Assembly: GCA_013361095.1 (NCBI GenBank)
Contig: JAATWA010000001.1
Coordinates: 3,689,001-3,753,000 of the forward strand
DNA: 64,000 bases
Reading direction: 5' to 3'
From: Pseudanabaena biceps
Lineage (GTDB): Bacteria > Cyanobacteriota > Cyanobacteriia > Pseudanabaenales > Pseudanabaenaceae
Below, one piece after another: positions 1 to 8,344 of the stretch (within the stretch, counting starts at the first letter, position 1; the number at the start of each line of letters is the position of its first letter). The notes beneath the pieces are model-generated. The model had not been told where the DNA came from, did not search any database, and saw only the letters and a list, made by a program, of their open reading frames with translations. The translations under genes were made by a program, and so were the position numbers.

Positions 1-777
1 TCTCTGACCTATTCCTTTTAAATGGGACAGAGGGTATCCAGACTCGTCTACAGGCAAATTTTTGCTAGTAGCAACATGGACTAACTGAAATTCGGGTGGA
101 TTGGTATCGGGAATATGCCAAAAAAAGTCACACAGATCGATCTGCAATAAGTCCTGTACTTCATTAACCGCTGTCTCCAAAATTGTATCAAGATCAAGAG
201 AATTACGAATTTGACTAGCCAATCGGCGATTAAGCATTTCTTCACGCCTAACTAGATCTTTATAGCTTTGACGCGATCGCTCTAGCTCTCGCTCAGCGCG
301 GCGGCGTTCTGACTGTTCCATCTTGCGATCACTAATATCATGGGCAACAATCACAATATTTTGAACATGACCATGCTCATCCCGCATGACACTACCCGAC
401 GACTCTAAAATCCGCCAACTGCCATTTTTATGACGCATTCGATATTCCAAGACCTTGCCTATTCCTGTTTTCAAGGTTTCTGCGGCGGCTTGGAGAACTC
501 GCTCTTGATCATCGGGATGGATCTTGTCATAGGCCCAAGTTCCCTTTATCTCCGCTGGTGAATAGCCCAAAACTCTCTCATAGGAGGGACTGTTATAAAT
601 GCGATGTCCCTTTGCATCTACGACAGCGATTAGGTCAGCCAAATTTTCCATAATCGCTCCAAACAAGCGATCGCTTTGTAAGGCTGACATATTGCCTTCA
701 GACTCTGGTTGCAGTGATTCAGTAACTGAGCTATGACCTGATTCTTCAGGAAAGTTAGCAATACTTGCGTCCGTCAT
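1..777 (-). CDS. PAS/GAF sensor protein, N-terminal part (cut by window edge)
   Basis: The reading frame opens with ATG at 777 and runs leftward without a stop off the window edge, giving about 259 residues. After a low-complexity leader there is a PAS domain (roughly residues 40-165) with the typical tail HDISDRK. A short Arg/Glu-rich coiled coil follows, and then the beginning of a GAF domain (from about residue 190; LDTILETAVNEVQDLL). Proteins with this order in cyanobacteria usually continue into a histidine kinase or a GGDEF/EAL output domain, which lies outside the window. It is transcribed divergently from the cyclophilin gene at 948. Role as a cytoplasmic signal sensor is inferred from the domains; the ligand and output are unknown. 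Confidence 0.85.
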   Translation of the reverse strand, partial: MTDASIANFPEESGHSSVTESLQPESEGNMSALQSDRLFGAIMENLADLIAVVDAKGHRIYNSPSYERVLGYSPAEIKGTWAYDKIHPDDQERVLQAAAETLKTGIGKVLEYRMRHKNGSWRILESSGSVMRDEHGHVQNIVIVAHDISDRKMEQSERRRAERELERSRQSYKDLVRREEMLNRRLASQIRNSLDLDTILETAVNEVQDLLQIDLCDFFWHIPDTNPPEFQLVHVATSKNLPVDESGYPLSHLKGIGQR

Positions 778-947
778 GGTGCTTTTTTGGTGGTGGGACT
801 GCACGAAATCAAAATGAGTTTGCCTAACTGTGTAACCAAATGCAATAGCATCATTAAATAGCTAGTTTCGTTTTGGATGCAATGTTAAATCTTAATTTAG
901 ATCGTAATTCTGATTGTAATTTCCAAGGCTCTAAGTCGGCTACGCAA

Positions 948-2033
948 ATGTTGCTTAGTTATGTGAAAAAGAGCTTGGCGATCGCCTTGACCTTGATATT
1001 TGTAGTTAGTTTGACGATGGGATTAGCGATCGCTCCAAGTATGGCAGCTTTGCCGACTAAAAGCGCGATCAAAGATGCTCGCGTCATTCTCCGTAATTCA
1101 CTCCCTATAGATAATGATGTGCTGCGTGATATTCAGCACAGCTTAGAGCAGATGCCCCGTCAAGCTAATTTAAAGCGTTGGGGCAACCTCAAAAAAGACA
1201 TCGAAATAATTAATCAAACCCTCGCTAACAATCAAACTTATCTGATTACAGAAGTAAAAAGTGAGCTTAAAGACTCCGTAACTGAGCATTTGAGCAGCCT
1301 TACCACAGCGCTTGTCCCTCTCCAAGAAGCGATCGCCATAAAAGATCGCAACAGTGTCAAAGCTCTGTCAGAAAAAGCTCTCGACTATGTGGGCTTGATA
1401 GAATCTGACTTCATTAAAGAATTTCCTTTCCAAGTACCTGCTCAATATGCCAATTTACCTCAACTCAAAGGTCGCGCTCTCGTGGAGCTATCGACAAATA
1501 AAGGTAATGCCATCATCACCCTCGACGGATACAACGCTCCCGTAAATGCAGGGCAATTTATGGATCTCGTTCAAAAGGGATTTTATGACGGCTTGAGCTT
1601 TACCCGCGCCGATGAAAATTACTATGTGCAGACGGGTGATCCCAAGGGAGATGCTGATGGATATATCGATCCCGCGACTGGCAAATATCGGACTGTCCCC
1701 ATTGAAGTTCGTCTCCCTGATCAAAAAGCGCCTACCTATGGCAAAACCTTTGAAGAAATGGGCTTGTCAGGAAGCTTGCCAGTACTTCCCTTTGCATCCT
1801 TCGGCACAGTGGCAATGGCGCATCCTAACGAAAACCCCAACGCTGGTTCATCGCAGTTTTTTATCTATCTATTTGAGTCCGACTTAACTCCCGCAGGCTT
1901 AAATCTTCTCGATGGCAACTATACCGTTTTTGGCTACGTCACCGAAGGCAAGGAAACTTTGGATAAACTAAGACTAGGTGATCAAGTTTTGTCTGCTCGC
2001 GTTATTAGTGGCGCAGAAAACCTGATCAAATAA
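948..2033 (+). CDS. CYP38/TLP40-like lumenal peptidyl-prolyl isomerase
   Basis: A protein of about 361 residues: signal peptide (two Lys, then a long hydrophobic stretch ending SMAA), a helical N-terminal domain of about 150 residues, and a C-terminal cyclophilin domain (from about LVELSTNKGNAIITL; later FGTVAMAH and SSQFFIYL). This order matches the plant CYP38/TLP40 family and its cyanobacterial relatives, which act in the thylakoid lumen or periplasm in photosystem II assembly. Active-site residues of classical cyclophilins are only partly kept, as is usual in this family. I chose ATG 948 because the signal peptide follows at once. ATG 882, or the in-frame TTG 873, would add a hydrophilic leader that does not look like an export signal. 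No clear Shine-Dalgarno at either. Confidence 0.85.
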   Translation: MLLSYVKKSLAIALTLIFVVSLTMGLAIAPSMAALPTKSAIKDARVILRNSLPIDNDVLRDIQHSLEQMPRQANLKRWGNLKKDIEIINQTLANNQTYLITEVKSELKDSVTEHLSSLTTALVPLQEAIAIKDRNSVKALSEKALDYVGLIESDFIKEFPFQVPAQYANLPQLKGRALVELSTNKGNAIITLDGYNAPVNAGQFMDLVQKGFYDGLSFTRADENYYVQTGDPKGDADGYIDPATGKYRTVPIEVRLPDQKAPTYGKTFEEMGLSGSLPVLPFASFGTVAMAHPNENPNAGSSQFFIYLFESDLTPAGLNLLDGNYTVFGYVTEGKETLDKLRLGDQVLSARVISGAENLIK

Positions 2034-2054
2034 CTTTTTATAGGTATGCTTTCT

Positions 2055-2107
2055 CAGAGAATGATTAGCAGTAAGCGGCTGTGCCGCTTACTGCTAATCA
2101 TTCTCTG
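2055..2107. repeat. Perfect palindrome (24-bp arms, 5-nt loop)
   Basis: Arms 2055-2078 and 2084-2107 are exact reverse complements. The outer part CAGAGAATGATTAG nearly matches the outer arm of the palindrome at 35358-35418 (CAGTGAATGATTAG), while the inner part is different in the two copies. It lies between the cyclophilin and PhoH-like genes and could act as a terminator, although no T-run follows directly. Confidence 0.9.
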
Positions 2108-2163
2108 GGAATTAGGCAAAGCCTATTTTCATTAATATTCATAAACAGAGGAAAACTAATTTA

Positions 2164-3126
2164 ATGGGTACTCCCCGCGACGAACCGTATATTTTTAGCT
2201 TGCCCACACCCAGCAGTGCTATCTGCCTAGCAGGAAACCGTGAAGAAAATCTCAAGCTACTTGCAGAAATGACAAACGTACGGATCATCATGCGGGGACA
2301 AGATCTGTTAATTGATGGTAGCCCAGAGCAAATTAATCTCTGTGAGCAGATAATTAAGGCTCTCAAGCCTCTTTGGGCGCAAGAAAAAGCGATCGCCGCC
2401 GTAGATATTCGCGCCGCAAAACAGGCGATCGCCCAAGAACGCACCACAGAATGGCGCGATCGCGCCACTATTTCACGGAATAAGCGTGGTGACTCGATCC
2501 AGCCGCGCACCTATCGCCAACAACAATATGTAAAGGCGATGGAAAACCATGATCTAATCTTTGGTGTTGGGCCTGCGGGGACAGGCAAAACCTATCTCGC
2601 CGCTGTTGCTGCCGTAAGTGCCTTGCAAAGCCAAAAGTTTGAGCGGATTATCCTGACGCGCCCTGCCGTAGAAGCTGGCGAAAGTCTGGGTTTTTTACCT
2701 GGAGACTTGCAGCAAAAAATTGATCCCTATCTGCGTCCCCTTTACGATGCTATGCATGAAATGATTGGTGCAGAAAAAGTACCACAACTCATGGAACGAG
2801 GCATTATCGAAGTTGCGCCCCTTGCCTATATGCGTGGGCGGACTCTCAGCAATTCCTTCATTATTGTTGATGAGGCACAAAATACGACAGCAGCTCAAAT
2901 GAAGATGGTATTAACAAGAATCGGTTTCAAATCGAGAATGGTAGTTACGGGCGACATTACCCAGATTGATTTACCCCGTCACCAAAAGTCTGGATTGATC
3001 ATTGCCATGAATATTCTGAAAGGAGTTCAAGGGGTTTCTTTTAACCTCTTTGATAAAGATGATGTAGTCCGTCACCCTCTAGTGCATAACATCATCGCCG
3101 CCTATGAAGAGGCTGAAGCTGAGTAA
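2164..3126 (+). CDS. PhoH-like P-loop ATPase
   Basis: 320 residues, the normal length for the PhoH/PhoL family. A KH-like N-terminal region (about 1-110) is followed by the PhoH ATPase domain with Walker A GPAGTGKTYL (near residue 140), Walker B FIIVDEAQN and the family motif VVTGDITQIDLP. Family members are cytoplasmic ATPases related to superfamily 1 helicases and are linked to RNA metabolism. Some are phosphate-starvation induced, but no Pho box is visible here. The start ATG at 2164 is preceded by an A/T-rich stretch without a Shine-Dalgarno. Two large palindromes follow the stop codon. Identification of the family is secure; the cellular substrate is not known. Confidence 0.92.
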   Translation: MGTPRDEPYIFSLPTPSSAICLAGNREENLKLLAEMTNVRIIMRGQDLLIDGSPEQINLCEQIIKALKPLWAQEKAIAAVDIRAAKQAIAQERTTEWRDRATISRNKRGDSIQPRTYRQQQYVKAMENHDLIFGVGPAGTGKTYLAAVAAVSALQSQKFERIILTRPAVEAGESLGFLPGDLQQKIDPYLRPLYDAMHEMIGAEKVPQLMERGIIEVAPLAYMRGRTLSNSFIIVDEAQNTTAAQMKMVLTRIGFKSRMVVTGDITQIDLPRHQKSGLIIAMNILKGVQGVSFNLFDKDDVVRHPLVHNIIAAYEEAEAE

Positions 3127-3129
3127 GCC

Positions 3130-3180
3130 AAACCCAAGAGAAAGTTGCGGCGCGAAGCGCCGCAACTTTCTCTTGGGTTT
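3130..3180. repeat. Perfect palindrome (GCGGCG core, CGAAG loop)
   Basis: Arms 3130-3152 and 3158-3180 pair perfectly around CGAAG. It sits 3 bp after the PhoH-like stop codon and the right arm ends in TTT, so terminator function for that gene is likely. The inner AAAGTTGCG is shared with the palindromes at 17959 and 52624. Confidence 0.9.
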
Positions 3181-3204
3181 CAGCCCCTTGTATCAAAATA
3201 AATC

Positions 3205-3289
3205 AAAAACCAAACAGTGTGAGGCGGCGCTTTGCGCCGCCTCACACTGTTTGGTTTTTATGTCCTAAGAATGGCGACAGCTATAATAT
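3205..3289. repeat. Perfect palindrome plus family-B end
   Basis: Arms 3205-3230 and 3234-3259 (26 bp each) are exact complements around TTT, with the recurring core GGCGGCGC-TTT-GCGCCGCC. The right arm runs into TGTCCTAA and then GGCGACAGCTATA. This same pair of sequence blocks follows the palindrome at 3999-4043 and, inverted, borders the element at 40271-40382. I read it as one end of a MITE-like repeat. Confidence 0.85.
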
Positions 3290-3302
3290 TTCCTTAAAAG
3301 CG

Positions 3303-3590
3303 ATGAACCAAAAAGTAAGTATCGAAGAAACTCAAATAGCGAAAATTCAAATAACGGTCAAATTATTTGCCATTTTTCAGGAAGTATTTGCTACTGACGC
3401 AATCCAACTTCAACTAGAAGTTGGCTCTCCAGTATCGAAAATATTTGACATTCTTGTCTCTCAGCATCCCCACCTTGAGCAATGGCGATCGCTAACTCGA
3501 TATGCCATCAACTTAAGTTTTGCTGAGCCTAACACCTTGCTTCAACAGGACGATGAAGTTGCTCTGATCCCACCTGTCAGTGGTGGATAG
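3303..3590 (+). CDS. moaD: MoaD/ThiS-family sulfur carrier, probable molybdopterin synthase small subunit
   Basis: 95 residues from ATG 3303 (MNQKVSIEE). The protein has a ubiquitin-like beta-grasp pattern (ITVKLFAIFQE at the start) and ends in PPVSGG. The terminal Gly-Gly becomes a thiocarboxylate in MoaD and ThiS. The VALIPPVSGG ending favours MoaD, which supplies sulfur to molybdopterin synthase, over ThiS. An upstream in-frame start at 3219 is rejected because the extra residues would be encoded by the palindrome at 3205-3259. No other moa gene lies nearby. A 31-bp hairpin follows the stop codon. Confidence 0.75.
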   Translation: MNQKVSIEETQIAKIQITVKLFAIFQEVFATDAIQLQLEVGSPVSKIFDILVSQHPHLEQWRSLTRYAINLSFAEPNTLLQQDDEVALIPPVSGG

Positions 3591-3599
3591 AGTCGCCTA

Positions 3600-3630
3600 A
3601 AAGATAGAGGCACTATATGCCTCTATCTTT
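3600..3630. terminator. Hairpin terminator between convergent genes
   Basis: Arms AAAGATAGAGGCA (3600-3612) and its complement (3618-3630) around CTATA, followed by AAATTA. It lies 9 bp after the MoaD-like stop and 10 bp before the end of the leftward DUF2949 gene, so it can serve both. Confidence 0.75.
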
Positions 3631-3640
3631 AAATTACGAG

Positions 3641-3874
3641 CTAATAACTTATATCCATTCGTCCTTGACCAGACCAATCTAGCAGTCCACTAAATTGTTG
3701 CAAGTCAATAAAACTTAGCTGCAACAAAACCATCAGCAGAGGACCTTCCTGTCGCTCTTGCCAACGTTTGGCGACCGCTAGCTGTTCGCGGTCAACGACA
3801 GATAGCTCAAGCAAATGTCTCTCTAAATCTTCTTGGCGACCAGCGATCGCGTATGTCTGGGATTGATAACTCAT
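3641..3874 (-). CDS. DUF2949-family small cyanobacterial protein
   Basis: 77 residues from ATG 3874; an alternative TTG three codons upstream would add MIS. The pattern HLLELSVVDREQLAVAKR, then EGPLLMVLLQLSFIDLQQF and LLDW near the end, matches what I recall of DUF2949. That family holds short cyanobacterial proteins with a helical LAxxxR region followed by GPLPMILWQxGLIxLxQL. The function of the family is unknown. No signal peptide or membrane segment. It is transcribed against the MoaD-like gene, and the two share a hairpin between their stops. Confidence 0.65.
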   Translation of the reverse strand: MSYQSQTYAIAGRQEDLERHLLELSVVDREQLAVAKRWQERQEGPLLMVLLQLSFIDLQQFSGLLDWSGQGRMDISY

Positions 3875-3970
3875 TGAAATCAAATAACTAATTACTTAGG
3901 CAATTTGGATTAATAGCGTAGCGCACCTTACCATATCTATCAACGTTCGTCAAAATTATTTTTATAACAA

Positions 3971-4077
3971 ACTAGCTAGGCGCTATTAAATATAAAGTCT
4001 AAAAAGCTATGACGCTCGCACAGCGAGCGTCATAGCTTTTTAGGTTTTGTGTCCTAACCTTAAGGGCGACAGCTATA
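3971..4077. repeat. MITE-like repeat with perfect palindrome (gap 3875-4199)
   Basis: Left block ACTAGCTAGGCGC followed by AATATAAA also occurs at 52527-52550. The core palindrome has arms 3999-4019 and 4023-4043, exact over 21 bp. The right block GTGTCCTAA and GGCGACAGCTATA (about 4049-4077) matches 3262-3289. The rest of the 3875-4199 gap is A/T-rich with no gene seen; it must carry the promoter of the kinase at 4200. Confidence 0.8.
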
Positions 4078-4199
4078 ATAAATAGCTAATCTCAATCTAA
4101 TCTAAGTGAGTTTGAATTTTGCTTGATGTCTGATTTGACCTAAATCTCTGTTTTAGACAACTACATCCAACCTGCGATTTTGCAGCATCTCTAGCCTCC

Positions 4200-6236
4200 A
4201 TGAACAAAACTAAAGCTTCTGAAAAAATATCGACAAAGGATTGGCAAGCTCTTCAGAAAGAGATTAACGAACTACGCAAAGAGGTAAGTTGGCTAAAATC
4301 AGAAAATTGTGACTTAGAAAATTCTTTGCTCACGGCAGTCGAACATGGGGATTTGGTTGAGTCAGAACTATTAGAAGTAAATAAGAAATTAAAAACTGAA
4401 ATTGTTGAGCGCAAAATGGCACAAGCCACTCTGCAATCAATTTTAGAAATTGTCTATCGCGATAAAAGTGATCTAGAAATCATGCTAGCGACAACCACCG
4501 AACATGGTGACGCGATCGAGTATGAACAGTACAATCGCGCTGTCGAAACCATGCGCCAGAGTGAAGAGCAATTTAGAGCGATCGCCGAATCAACTAGCAT
4601 GGCGATGCTCGTCAGTCGGCTTACTGACGGCAGCATTACCTATGCCAATACTAGTGCGGGTCTGATGCTTCAGAAAGAATCACAGCAACTCTTAAATCAA
4701 TCGATTAACGACCTTTACTACCTTGAGTCTGAGTGGAATACTCTACAGCAACATTTTTTAGTTCAGCAACGGGTTCGAGACTACGAAATTCGTCTACGTC
4801 GAGGCTCACATGAACCTTTATGGGTACTTGCCTCATTACATTTGTTATGGCTAAACGGTGAGAAAGTTCTCTTAAGTACTTTTTATAATATTACGCCACT
4901 AAAAAAGACAGAGATTGCTCTCCGAGAATCAGAGTCAAAACTAAAAGAGCAAGCCAATCTCCTTGAGCAAAGAGTCGCAGAGCGCACCTATGATCTCACT
5001 GTAGCAAAAGAATCCGCAGAAACAGCTAGTCGTTCCAAAGCCGCATTTTTGGCGAATATGAGCCATGAATTACGCACACCACTCAATGCAATTCTTGGTT
5101 TTGCCCAGCTCATGCTCTATGACAATGAGCTAAACGAACAACATCAAACCGATCTACAAACCATTTGTAATAGTGGAAATCATTTGCTCATGATGATCAA
5201 TGACATTCTAGAAATGTCAAAACTAGAAGCTGGTAGCGTTTTACTAAGACCAAAAGACAGCTCACTATACGAAATTATAGATACTGCTAAGGAAATGCTA
5301 TCTCTCAAGGCTCAAGAGAAGCAACTAGCCTTTGAGGTCAGTATCAGTCCCCATGTCCCGATGTACATTCACGTTGATGAAGGTAAGTTACGCCAAATTT
5401 TAATTAACCTCATCAGTAACGCGATCAAATTTACCAATGAAGGACATGTTTTTGTCCGAGTCTATGTGCGTAATATTGAAGAGAATAAGAAAAAGGCGCT
5501 AGATACAACCGCAATGCTTACGCATCAGCTTTGGATTGAAGTAGAAGATACGGGCTTAGGTATATCTGAAGAAGAAATTCTAACTGTATTTCAGCCCTTT
5601 GTGCAGACAGAATCTGGCAAGCGATCGCAAGAGGGTACGGGGCTGGGACTTTCGATTAGTCAGAGCTATGTCCAAATAATGGGCGGAAAGATGTCTGTCA
5701 CTAGCAGGTTAGGAGTGGGGTCTACCTTTAGTTTTTATATCCCGATTCCGTCTGTGTCAATTCAAGATAATAACGCTCATCATCGGTTATCAAGTCACGT
5801 AGTTGGCACAATTCAAAGCTCCCAATATCGCATTCTCATTGCCGAAGATATGCGACTTAATCGTCAGCTATTGACTCGCATTTTAGCGCCTCTAGGATTT
5901 GAAGTGCGCGAAGTCAGCAATGGACAAGATGTGATTGATGTTTGGCAGTCTTGGTCGCCACATCTGATTTGGATGGATGTGAGAATGCCCATTTTGAGTG
6001 GTTATGCGGCGGCTTCAGAAATTAGAAAAGCTGAAGATGCTCAGCAAGTAACAGCATCAAAAAGGGTACGCATAATTGCGCTAACTGCTAGTTTAGTAGA
6101 CTGTGGTGAAGAAGAGCTTTACGCTAAAGGCTTTGATGGATTTGTTGCTAAGCCTTTTAGTGAAAATGATATTTTCGAGGGTATGGCTAAACATTTAGAA
6201 CTGCAATATATTTACAGCACTGATGAATCAAAATGA
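4200..6236 (+). CDS. PAS hybrid sensor histidine kinase with C-terminal receiver
   Basis: 678 residues. Residues 1-110 are coiled coil with a repeated motif (DLENSLLTAVEHGD and DLEIMLATTTEHGD). Then come a PAS domain (about 120-235), a second coiled coil, HisKA with the phospho-acceptor box [13 protein letters not shown] (about 298), and HATPase_c with N, G1 (DTGLGIS) and G2 (GTGLGLS) boxes. A C-terminal receiver (about 550-665) has phospho-acceptor Asp in IWMDVRMP. No membrane segment, so it is a cytoplasmic kinase with an attached receiver that probably passes phosphate onward to an unlinked partner. The signal sensed is unknown. It stands alone between intergenic repeats. Confidence 0.93.
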   Translation: MNKTKASEKISTKDWQALQKEINELRKEVSWLKSENCDLENSLLTAVEHGDLVESELLEVNKKLKTEIVERKMAQATLQSILEIVYRDKSDLEIMLATTTEHGDAIEYEQYNRAVETMRQSEEQFRAIAESTSMAMLVSRLTDGSITYANTSAGLMLQKESQQLLNQSINDLYYLESEWNTLQQHFLVQQRVRDYEIRLRRGSHEPLWVLASLHLLWLNGEKVLLSTFYNITPLKKTEIALRESESKLKEQANLLEQRVAERTYDLTVAKESAETASRSKAAFLANMSHELRTPLNAILGFAQLMLYDNELNEQHQTDLQTICNSGNHLLMMINDILEMSKLEAGSVLLRPKDSSLYEIIDTAKEMLSLKAQEKQLAFEVSISPHVPMYIHVDEGKLRQILINLISNAIKFTNEGHVFVRVYVRNIEENKKKALDTTAMLTHQLWIEVEDTGLGISEEEILTVFQPFVQTESGKRSQEGTGLGLSISQSYVQIMGGKMSVTSRLGVGSTFSFYIPIPSVSIQDNNAHHRLSSHVVGTIQSSQYRILIAEDMRLNRQLLTRILAPLGFEVREVSNGQDVIDVWQSWSPHLIWMDVRMPILSGYAAASEIRKAEDAQQVTASKRVRIIALTASLVDCGEEELYAKGFDGFVAKPFSENDIFEGMAKHLELQYIYSTDESK

Positions 6237-6257
6237 TTATAGAGCTTTACCTAAAAA

Positions 6258-6281
6258 GGACGGTGCTTTGCACCGCCCTCC
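6258..6281. repeat. Short imperfect hairpin after kinase gene
   Basis: CGGTGC-TTT-GCACCG with weaker outer pairing (AGGA/CCCT), 20 bp after the kinase stop. It looks like a decayed member of the GC-core palindrome class; possible terminator. Confidence 0.55.
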
Positions 6282-6345
6282 TACTAAAAAGAACAAACTC
6301 AATAGAGATTTGAACTAGTATTAGAACTTTGATTCGTCTATGGGA

Positions 6346-6612
6346 TTAATTAATATAAGCTCGAAATGGAGAATTTCTCTCAGCAAGGAGCTTTTTCATT
6401 TGTCTTGTGTTATACACAGAATTATTTTCGTAAGATCCATACAAAACAATATTCGCTAAAAATGCACCCATTCCCTGTACATCTTCAACTCGTTCAACAT
6501 ATCTGCAATTCTTGATTATGGGGTTTTCTTTACGCCAGTTTAGATACTCAGCATAGTTACCAGCTACAACCAAGGTTTGTACTTCATCATTAATATTCTT
6601 GTTAGAACTCAT
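6346..6612 (-). CDS. Small hypothetical protein
   Basis: 88 residues, ATG at 6612. I do not recognise the family. The protein is soluble-looking, with YAEYLNWRKENP near residue 20 and a more conserved-looking centre (MGAFLANIVLYGSYEN). The gene is A/T-rich and contains no HIP1 octamer, unlike its neighbours, which hints at acquisition by transfer. It runs convergent to the kinase gene. Coding status rests only on an open frame of reasonable length with an ATG. Confidence 0.5.
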   Translation of the reverse strand: MSSNKNINDEVQTLVVAGNYAEYLNWRKENPIIKNCRYVERVEDVQGMGAFLANIVLYGSYENNSVYNTRQMKKLLAERNSPFRAYIN

Positions 6613-6721
6613 TTTATATTTACATGGTCAATTCAATATTGGATAATCATTCCTTAACATAAGTTAGTATAACTCAATACATATTCACATCACCTATTAA
6701 GATGAACTCAATTTAGTAGCC

Positions 6722-6919
6722 GCAATTCTCATTATAAAAATTGGCTTTTTAGCACTTTTGGCTGTCAAAAAACCAAAATTAGTTTTATAGCAGCAATTCT
6801 CATTATGAAACCAATTTTGGGGTTTGCAGCGCATTAGGCGCTGCAAACCCCAAAATTGGTTTTTTGAAAGCCATCCTACGACTGGCTTTCAAAAAACCAA
6901 TTTTTATAATGAGAATTGC
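6722..6919. repeat. Nested palindromic element with 23-bp terminal inverted repeats
   Basis: Ends 6722-6744 and 6897-6919 are exact inverted repeats (GCAATTCTCATTATAAAAATTGG outward, given as GCAATTCTCATTAT plus AAAAATTGG). A further copy of GCAATTCTCATTAT lies inside at 6793. Within is a perfect palindrome with arms 6808-6832 and 6838-6862 around ATTAG, closely related to the one at 38177. The element fills most of the 6613-7001 gap; no gene is seen there. Confidence 0.85.
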
Positions 6920-7001
6920 TGGCATGGCTATCCTCAATTTTAGTACAGTTAGTGATCGTGTAAACTGAGACCAAAACAACTACGCCTTGGGATTTTTTGC
7001 A

Positions 7002-7763
7002 ATGCGCCTCAAACCTTACTTACTATCAGTTTTATTTACACTATTATTAATGATTACTGGCTGTGCTTCCACGGAACAATCCGCCAGCGCTCAGTTATCT
7101 GATTCTCAATTTGAAACTAAAGTTCTAGAGATTATTCGCAAAAATCCACAGGTAATCCTAGATTCAGTTCAGTCCTATCAAAAATCTCAGGCGCAACAAG
7201 AAGACCAGTTACGCAATAAATTACTATCACAAATTCGTCAAGAACCTCGTCTATTGCTTCGTAATTCTCCTGTTACAGGTTCAGCGAGTCAAAAAATTAT
7301 TTTTGCAGAATTCTCAGATTTTCAATGCCCCTATTGCGCTAGAGGTCATGCGGTGGTGAAAGAGTTTATGGCAAAAAATCAAAATGATGTGACTTTGGTA
7401 TTCAAACATTTTCCGATCGCTGATATTCATCCTCAAGCAGAGCCTGCCGCCTTCGCGTCATGGGCTGCACTACAACAGGGTAAATTTTGGGAATATCAAG
7501 ATGGTTTGTTTGAGCAACAAAGCCGTTTGGGTGAGGATTTTTATCTTGAATTAGCGAATACCTTGAAGTTGGACATTACTCGCTTTAATCGCGATCGCCA
7601 AAGTCAAGAAGCTAAGGATGCCATAAAGAAAGATTTTGAACTAGGTAAGTCTGTGGGAGTGCGTGGCACACCTTCATTCTTGGTGAATGGAATCTTCTTC
7701 TCAGGTGTACCAGAGATTAAAGATTTGGAATCTCTAATTGCACAGGTGAAGGAAGGAAAATAA
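7002..7763 (+). CDS. DsbA-like thioredoxin-fold lipoprotein
   Basis: 253 residues from ATG 7002 (MRLKPYLLS); an in-frame TTG at 6987 is less likely. A lipoprotein signal ends in the lipobox ITGC, so the protein should be membrane-anchored facing the periplasm or lumen. After a helical linker (about 30-95) a thioredoxin_4/DsbA domain follows: FSDFQCPYCARGH holds the CPYC redox pair and GVRGTPSFLVNG the cis-Pro loop. Likely a disulfide oxidase or isomerase for exported proteins; the partner (VKOR or DsbB) is not in the window. Confidence 0.9.
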   Translation: MRLKPYLLSVLFTLLLMITGCASTEQSASAQLSDSQFETKVLEIIRKNPQVILDSVQSYQKSQAQQEDQLRNKLLSQIRQEPRLLLRNSPVTGSASQKIIFAEFSDFQCPYCARGHAVVKEFMAKNQNDVTLVFKHFPIADIHPQAEPAAFASWAALQQGKFWEYQDGLFEQQSRLGEDFYLELANTLKLDITRFNRDRQSQEAKDAIKKDFELGKSVGVRGTPSFLVNGIFFSGVPEIKDLESLIAQVKEGK

Positions 7764-7825
7764 ACTCAAAGCCCAAAGCGCTGTATCTTCTGATTTTTTA
7801 AGCTTCCTTAAAAAGTATAATATTT

Positions 7826-7934
7826 GACTAAGTAGCTGGACAAAATTAAAATTTGCCCTCAAAGCCTATAGCGATCGCAGTGTGAGAGCCACAGACTTTG
7901 GGTTTTATATTTAGTTGTGCCAAGCTACTTAGTC
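7826..7934. repeat. Family-A MITE-like repeat
   Basis: Ends GACTAAGTAGCT (7826-7837) and AGCTACTTAGTC (7923-7934) are exact inverted repeats. The left end continues GGACAAAATTAAAA and the right end is preceded by TTATATTTAG. Similar ends occur at 26946-27038, 52524-52702 and, in part, 17935 and 14425. The middle has no strong palindrome. Confidence 0.7.
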
Positions 7935-7984
7935 AGTTACTCCATTCCATCTTTAGCACGGTCAATCATCATATAATTCAAGAT

Positions 7985-8329
7985 ATGCTTACATATTCTC
8001 AACTAGAGGCAGCTCTAGAGAAAATTGGTTACTCTACCGATCTCAAGCTCCGTCATCATACTAAGTTAATCGCCACAATTCCTATGCAAGGCTATCAGTC
8101 TGCGGCTGTCCTAGAATTTCGCGAAGGTTGGAGTAGTGAGCTAGGTAATGTAGAGCAGCTATTACAGATAGAATGGTTAATGGAAGATGGAGAAAACTCT
8201 CTATTTCTAGATGTTAATTCATTAGATGAAATTGATGAAGATCCTTCTGTATTTGTCAATGAGAAAATACTACTTAGACAAGTTTTTGACCAAATTCTAG
8301 AAGCGATCGCTAGTATTATTGAAGATTAA
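7985..8329 (+). CDS. Hypothetical protein
   Basis: 114 residues from ATG 7985 (MLTYSQLEAALEK). An upstream in-frame TTG start (7898) would run through the family-A repeat and is not accepted. The protein is acidic, mixed alpha/beta, with EFREGWSSELGNVEQLLQIEW centrally and an acidic tail IASIIED. I do not recognise a named family; it has the size and look of conserved cyanobacterial unknowns. A HIP1 site near the C-terminus suggests it is native. It converges on the ParB-like gene with 15 bp between the stops. Confidence 0.6.
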   Translation: MLTYSQLEAALEKIGYSTDLKLRHHTKLIATIPMQGYQSAAVLEFREGWSSELGNVEQLLQIEWLMEDGENSLFLDVNSLDEIDEDPSVFVNEKILLRQVFDQILEAIASIIED

Positions 8330-8344
8330 ACTTGGGTTGCTTTC

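Noticed and set aside
2139..2510. Open frame opposite to the PhoH-like gene and many similar antisense frames (for example 36829-37365, 43844-44218)
   Set aside because: They lie wholly within well-supported genes on the other strand and show no domain pattern; they are compositional shadows.
3219..3302. Longer N-terminus of the MoaD-like protein (MRRRFAPPH...)
   Set aside because: The extra codons are the palindrome itself; the MoaD domain begins at ATG 3303.
7898..7984. Extended start of the 114-residue hypothetical protein
   Set aside because: TTG start within a family-A repeat; ATG 7985 is sufficient.
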